DNA from: Nitzschia sp. pyKryTriq1
Lineage: Eukaryota; Bacillariophyta; Bacillariophyceae; Bacillariales; Bacillariaceae
Direction: 5' to 3'
Length of the DNA: 64,000 nucleotides
Assembly: GCA_956465555.1 (NCBI GenBank)
Contig: OY101115.1
Location: 4,316,120 to 4,380,119 of the forward strand
A program made the position numbers and the translations under genes. Numbering within the stretch: the stretch's first letter is position 1; each line of letters starts with the position of its first letter. Shown piece by piece: positions 61,283 through 64,000 of the stretch. Under the pieces are notes generated by a model. It was not told the DNA's origin, did no database searches, and worked only from the letters and a program-made list of their open reading frames with translations.

Positions 61283-61677
61283 TCATTATCATAATCATCC
61301 TTCGAAAGATGTGTGACGTCATATTTGACTTCAATGGGGGGGGCGGGCGGCGGGCTGACGACGAATCTCCTTCACCCCACGTACAGTACCGGTAGACGTG
61401 CGTACCGTACCAGGTACCGGTAGGATCAAATTCAGATCCGTTTTCTTCGTACAGTAAAGCATGCATATCCCTCAAATATTTATTATGCCCTATTCCGAAA
61501 CCACGGTAACTCGTACCGTACCGTAGTAGAAAATGTTCAAAGATTCGTCTGAATTAAAGACAACAGCACACAACACACAACACACAATTCTTCTGAGAGG
61601 TGAAACTGCACACAGCACATTCATAATAGTGAAACACTCTCACTTCTCTACTGTTGGATACTGTGCATTCTTTTACC
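61283..61677. other. Intergenic
   Basis: 395 bp with a G/C-rich GGGGGGGGCGGGCGGCGGGC patch near 61336 and a GTAC tract at about 61381-61423 (CGTACCGTACCAGGTACCGG). No gene seen. Confidence 0.55.
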
Positions 61678-64000
61678 ATGAAGGTACGCATACGAATACG
61701 ACGATAGAATGCAATGACTAATGATGAGGAGCCGTCAAATCGATATTGATAGTAATGGAGAGCGCACACTCACACTTTCTTTCCACCACTCGCCGACGTG
61801 TTGTTGCTGCTGCTGCTGCTGCTGCCACCATTTCAATTTCGTGTTGTTGTGAGCGAGTAGATTCAAAACAAGTATCTCTCCGTCATTTCCGCCTCGTTGG
61901 CGGCTTCTGTCGCGGTCGGACAGTCACCGTCCTCGGTGTTCTTGCAGATCCTTCATAGTTCCGACAACGAGTCTTCCTTTCAGGACCCCAACACGCTCGA
62001 AGAAAAAGTCATTCATTACAGTGCTCTTGTCAATGGGTTGCAACAATTGGCGGCCTCGGAAGGAATTCCCTCTCTGCATATGACGGCTGGCGATCATTCG
62101 ATCCCAGGACCCTTCTATCGAGCTTCGTCGGAAGTACAAGCCTATGGACACAATGGCTTGGCAGATATCGCCATTTATAATGCCTTTCCCAACTTGGCAA
62201 ACGGTTTTGGCAATCACGAATTTGATGGCGGTATTAATGACCTCGCCTATATGATCAATGCCGCTAACTATCCCATGATCGCAGTCAATCTGGACTTTTC
62301 CAACGTGCAACTAGAACCTGATACTCCTGCCATTGAGATCGGCGTGGATGCCAGTCCCTGCACCGAAAATGCGGGCAAGGTCGTCAAGTCTTGCTACATC
62401 ATGTCCGCGGCCGAGGGCAACAACTTGACGGTCGGGATCATCGGTCGGGCTCCCTTTGACTTTTTCGAGGTTATTGAAGATCCAGAAACCAATCATCCAG
62501 GCCTGGACTTTGTGGGGGGACGTGATCCCGACACTAACGAATCTCTCGAGTCAGCACTTCCCATGGTCTTGGAACAAGTCGATCTCTTGACGGCTCAAGG
62601 TGCTGCAATCATTGTTTTGCTGGACCACGCTCAAGATTTCACGGGAGATCCCTTGTCGCTCGAATTGCTCCGGGGTGTCGACGTGATCATTTCGGCAGGA
62701 TCTACGGGATTCATGGCAGGCGAGACCAACGGTCCCTTTAACTATCTCCGTGAAGACGAAATCGGAGTGACAGCGGCCTATCCTTTTGTTGGTCAAGACA
62801 GTGAAGGCAAGACAGTCCTGGTTGTCAATACAGATCAACTCTATTCTTACATTGGACATTTGATTGTGGAATTCGATGATGCGGGAGACGTCATTGGTTA
62901 CGATGATATGCGCAGTGGTCCGATTGCTACTACTCCTGAAGCGGTCGAACTCCTCCGGGTGGAGCTTGGTATCGATGAGCTTACACCGCAACCCGAGGTG
63001 AGCGAAGTCGTGGACCTCCTTCAAGCCTCTCCTTCCATCACTAGTGGATTTGAAGTCGTTGGTTCTACCGTGTTTCCGCTCAATGGAGAACGTGCCAATG
63101 TTCGTGGCCGAGAAACTAACTTGGGTCGCGTGGCAGCGGACTCGACCCTGTGGGAAGCCCAAATGTTTGCCACCGACAACAACCTCCCACCTGTCGATGT
63201 CGCCTTGAAGAATGGTGGAGGAATCCGTGATACCATTGCTGGTCCTTCGATTACTCGCTTTACCATCGAGGCAGCTCTGGCCTTTGACAACAAACTGGCC
63301 CTTATCGAGTTGACCGCGGGTCAACTCCTGGCTACCATGGAGAATGCCGTAAGCCGTGTCCCCTTTACGGATGGCCGCTTTCCCCAAGTCGCGGGCATGT
63401 ATCTCCAATTTGATACTGTCATGCCCGGCGTCGAAGGCGCCGAAAGTATGGACACTCCGGTGCGCGTCAAGAATTTGAACGTGACCCGTGCCGATGGTAC
63501 TGAAGACGTGTTGGTGATGAACTCTGTGGCGCAAGGAGATCTCAATCGAACCTTTGTCATGGCCACTAACAGTTTCTTGTTGACGGGAGGAGATGGCTAT
63601 ATCAGTTTGACAGTCGGTACTCCATTGGGCGAGACCGAACTGGGAGAACAACAAATTTTGGAGAACTATATTGTGGACGCACTCGGTGGAGAAGTAAATA
63701 TGGTAGATCCACCGGTGGATCCTCGAGTGGAATTTGCATGTCTCAACCTTGTCGATGCCTTACCAATGGATCAATTTGAAATTCTGCATGAACTCGTCGT
63801 TGCCGCTGGACTGGAAGATGCAATTGACGTTCCGGGACCCATCACGTTGTTTGCTCCCACGGATGCGGCTTTTCTCGCTCTCCCGGATGGAACACTGGAC
63901 GCTCTTAAGGCCGATCCCGAGGCTCTTATTGGTGTGCTTACCTACCATGTGGCCGGTGGCTTGATCCTTTCGTCCGACCTCGAAGATGGCCAGGCAGTGA
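61678..64000 (+). CDS. 5'-nucleotidase with C-terminal fasciclin (FAS1) domain (3' end outside the window)
   Basis: One frame is open from 61861 to the window end (about 713 codons). No ATG fits its start, so I propose a 6-base first exon, ATGAAG at 61678-61683, with donor GTACGC and acceptor AGTAG before 61861; this yields the signal peptide MKIQNKYLSVISASLAASVA. The metallophosphatase domain shows LQILHSSDNESS near 28, MTAGDHSIPGPF, NGFGNHEFDGGIND near 120 and ISAGSTGFMAGETNG. The 5'-nucleotidase C-terminal domain shows KNGGGIRDTIAG near 452 and NSFLLTGGDGYISL. From about 638 a FAS1 domain begins (LFAPTDAAFLALPDG). It would release phosphate from nucleotides outside the cell or in a vesicle. 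The usual Asp-x-His of the first motif is Asp-x-Glu here. Confidence 0.83.

Noticed and set aside
1-64000. tRNA, rRNA and snRNA genes
   Set aside because: I looked for T-loop words such as GGTTCGAATC with matching acceptor stems and for conserved rRNA segments and found none. A covariance-model search would be needed for a firm negative.

Overview
The window looks like nuclear DNA of a diatom, most likely a raphid pennate; I cannot name the species from sequence alone. The evidence is a fucoxanthin-chlorophyll a/c protein, a nuclear Psb27 precursor with an AFAP-type plastid leader and a twin-arginine lumen signal, two diatom-style heat-shock-factor genes, a Ty1/copia remnant, a class C (GABA-B-like) receptor, and short GT-AG introns of about 85-190 bp. 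Genes lie on both strands and are mostly intronless or have one or two introns.

Layout. 0-9 kb: a C-terminal gene fragment, an F-box gene, two tandem paralogous multi-pass membrane proteins, a membrane-anchored PNPOx-like protein and the FCP antenna gene. 9-19 kb: a class C GPCR, a plastid-targeted repeat protein, two tandem HSF genes and a mitochondrial pyruvate carrier in which both subunits are fused in one chain. 19-21 kb: a partial copia element with 267-bp direct repeats. 21-34 kb: an SGNH/PC-esterase-like type II protein, an ankyrin-like protein with a duplicated upstream region, a D-serine dehydratase/D-threonine aldolase-like enzyme, a TPR-like protein, an F-box/WD40 protein, a small unknown protein and a HAL2/SAL1-type phosphatase. 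34-48 kb: Psb27, a GDP-mannose-transporter-like protein, two tandem CRAL-TRIO-like paralogs with a conserved intron, a 1070-residue low-complexity protein, a 356-bp satellite and a Golgi-type glycosyltransferase. 48-64 kb: a 2635-residue repeat protein, RNase H1, a GT8-like glycosyltransferase and a 5'-nucleotidase/fasciclin fusion that runs off the end.

The genes do not form one pathway. Themes are plastid photosynthesis (FCP, Psb27), the secretory pathway (nucleotide-sugar transporter, two glycosyltransferases, SGNH protein), tandem duplication (membrane pair, HSF pair, CRAL-TRIO pair) and heavy internal repetition at DNA and protein level. Intergenic DNA carries many short self-complementary tracts built from GTAC and TACCGGTA words.

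The clearest unusual system is the carrier gene at 17976-19035. It encodes an MPC1-like domain, one extra hydrophobic segment and an MPC2-like domain, a 3+1+3 layout like that by which SWEET transporters arose from SemiSWEETs. Splice sites and starts given here are read from the sequence and from family alignment by eye; none has transcript support.
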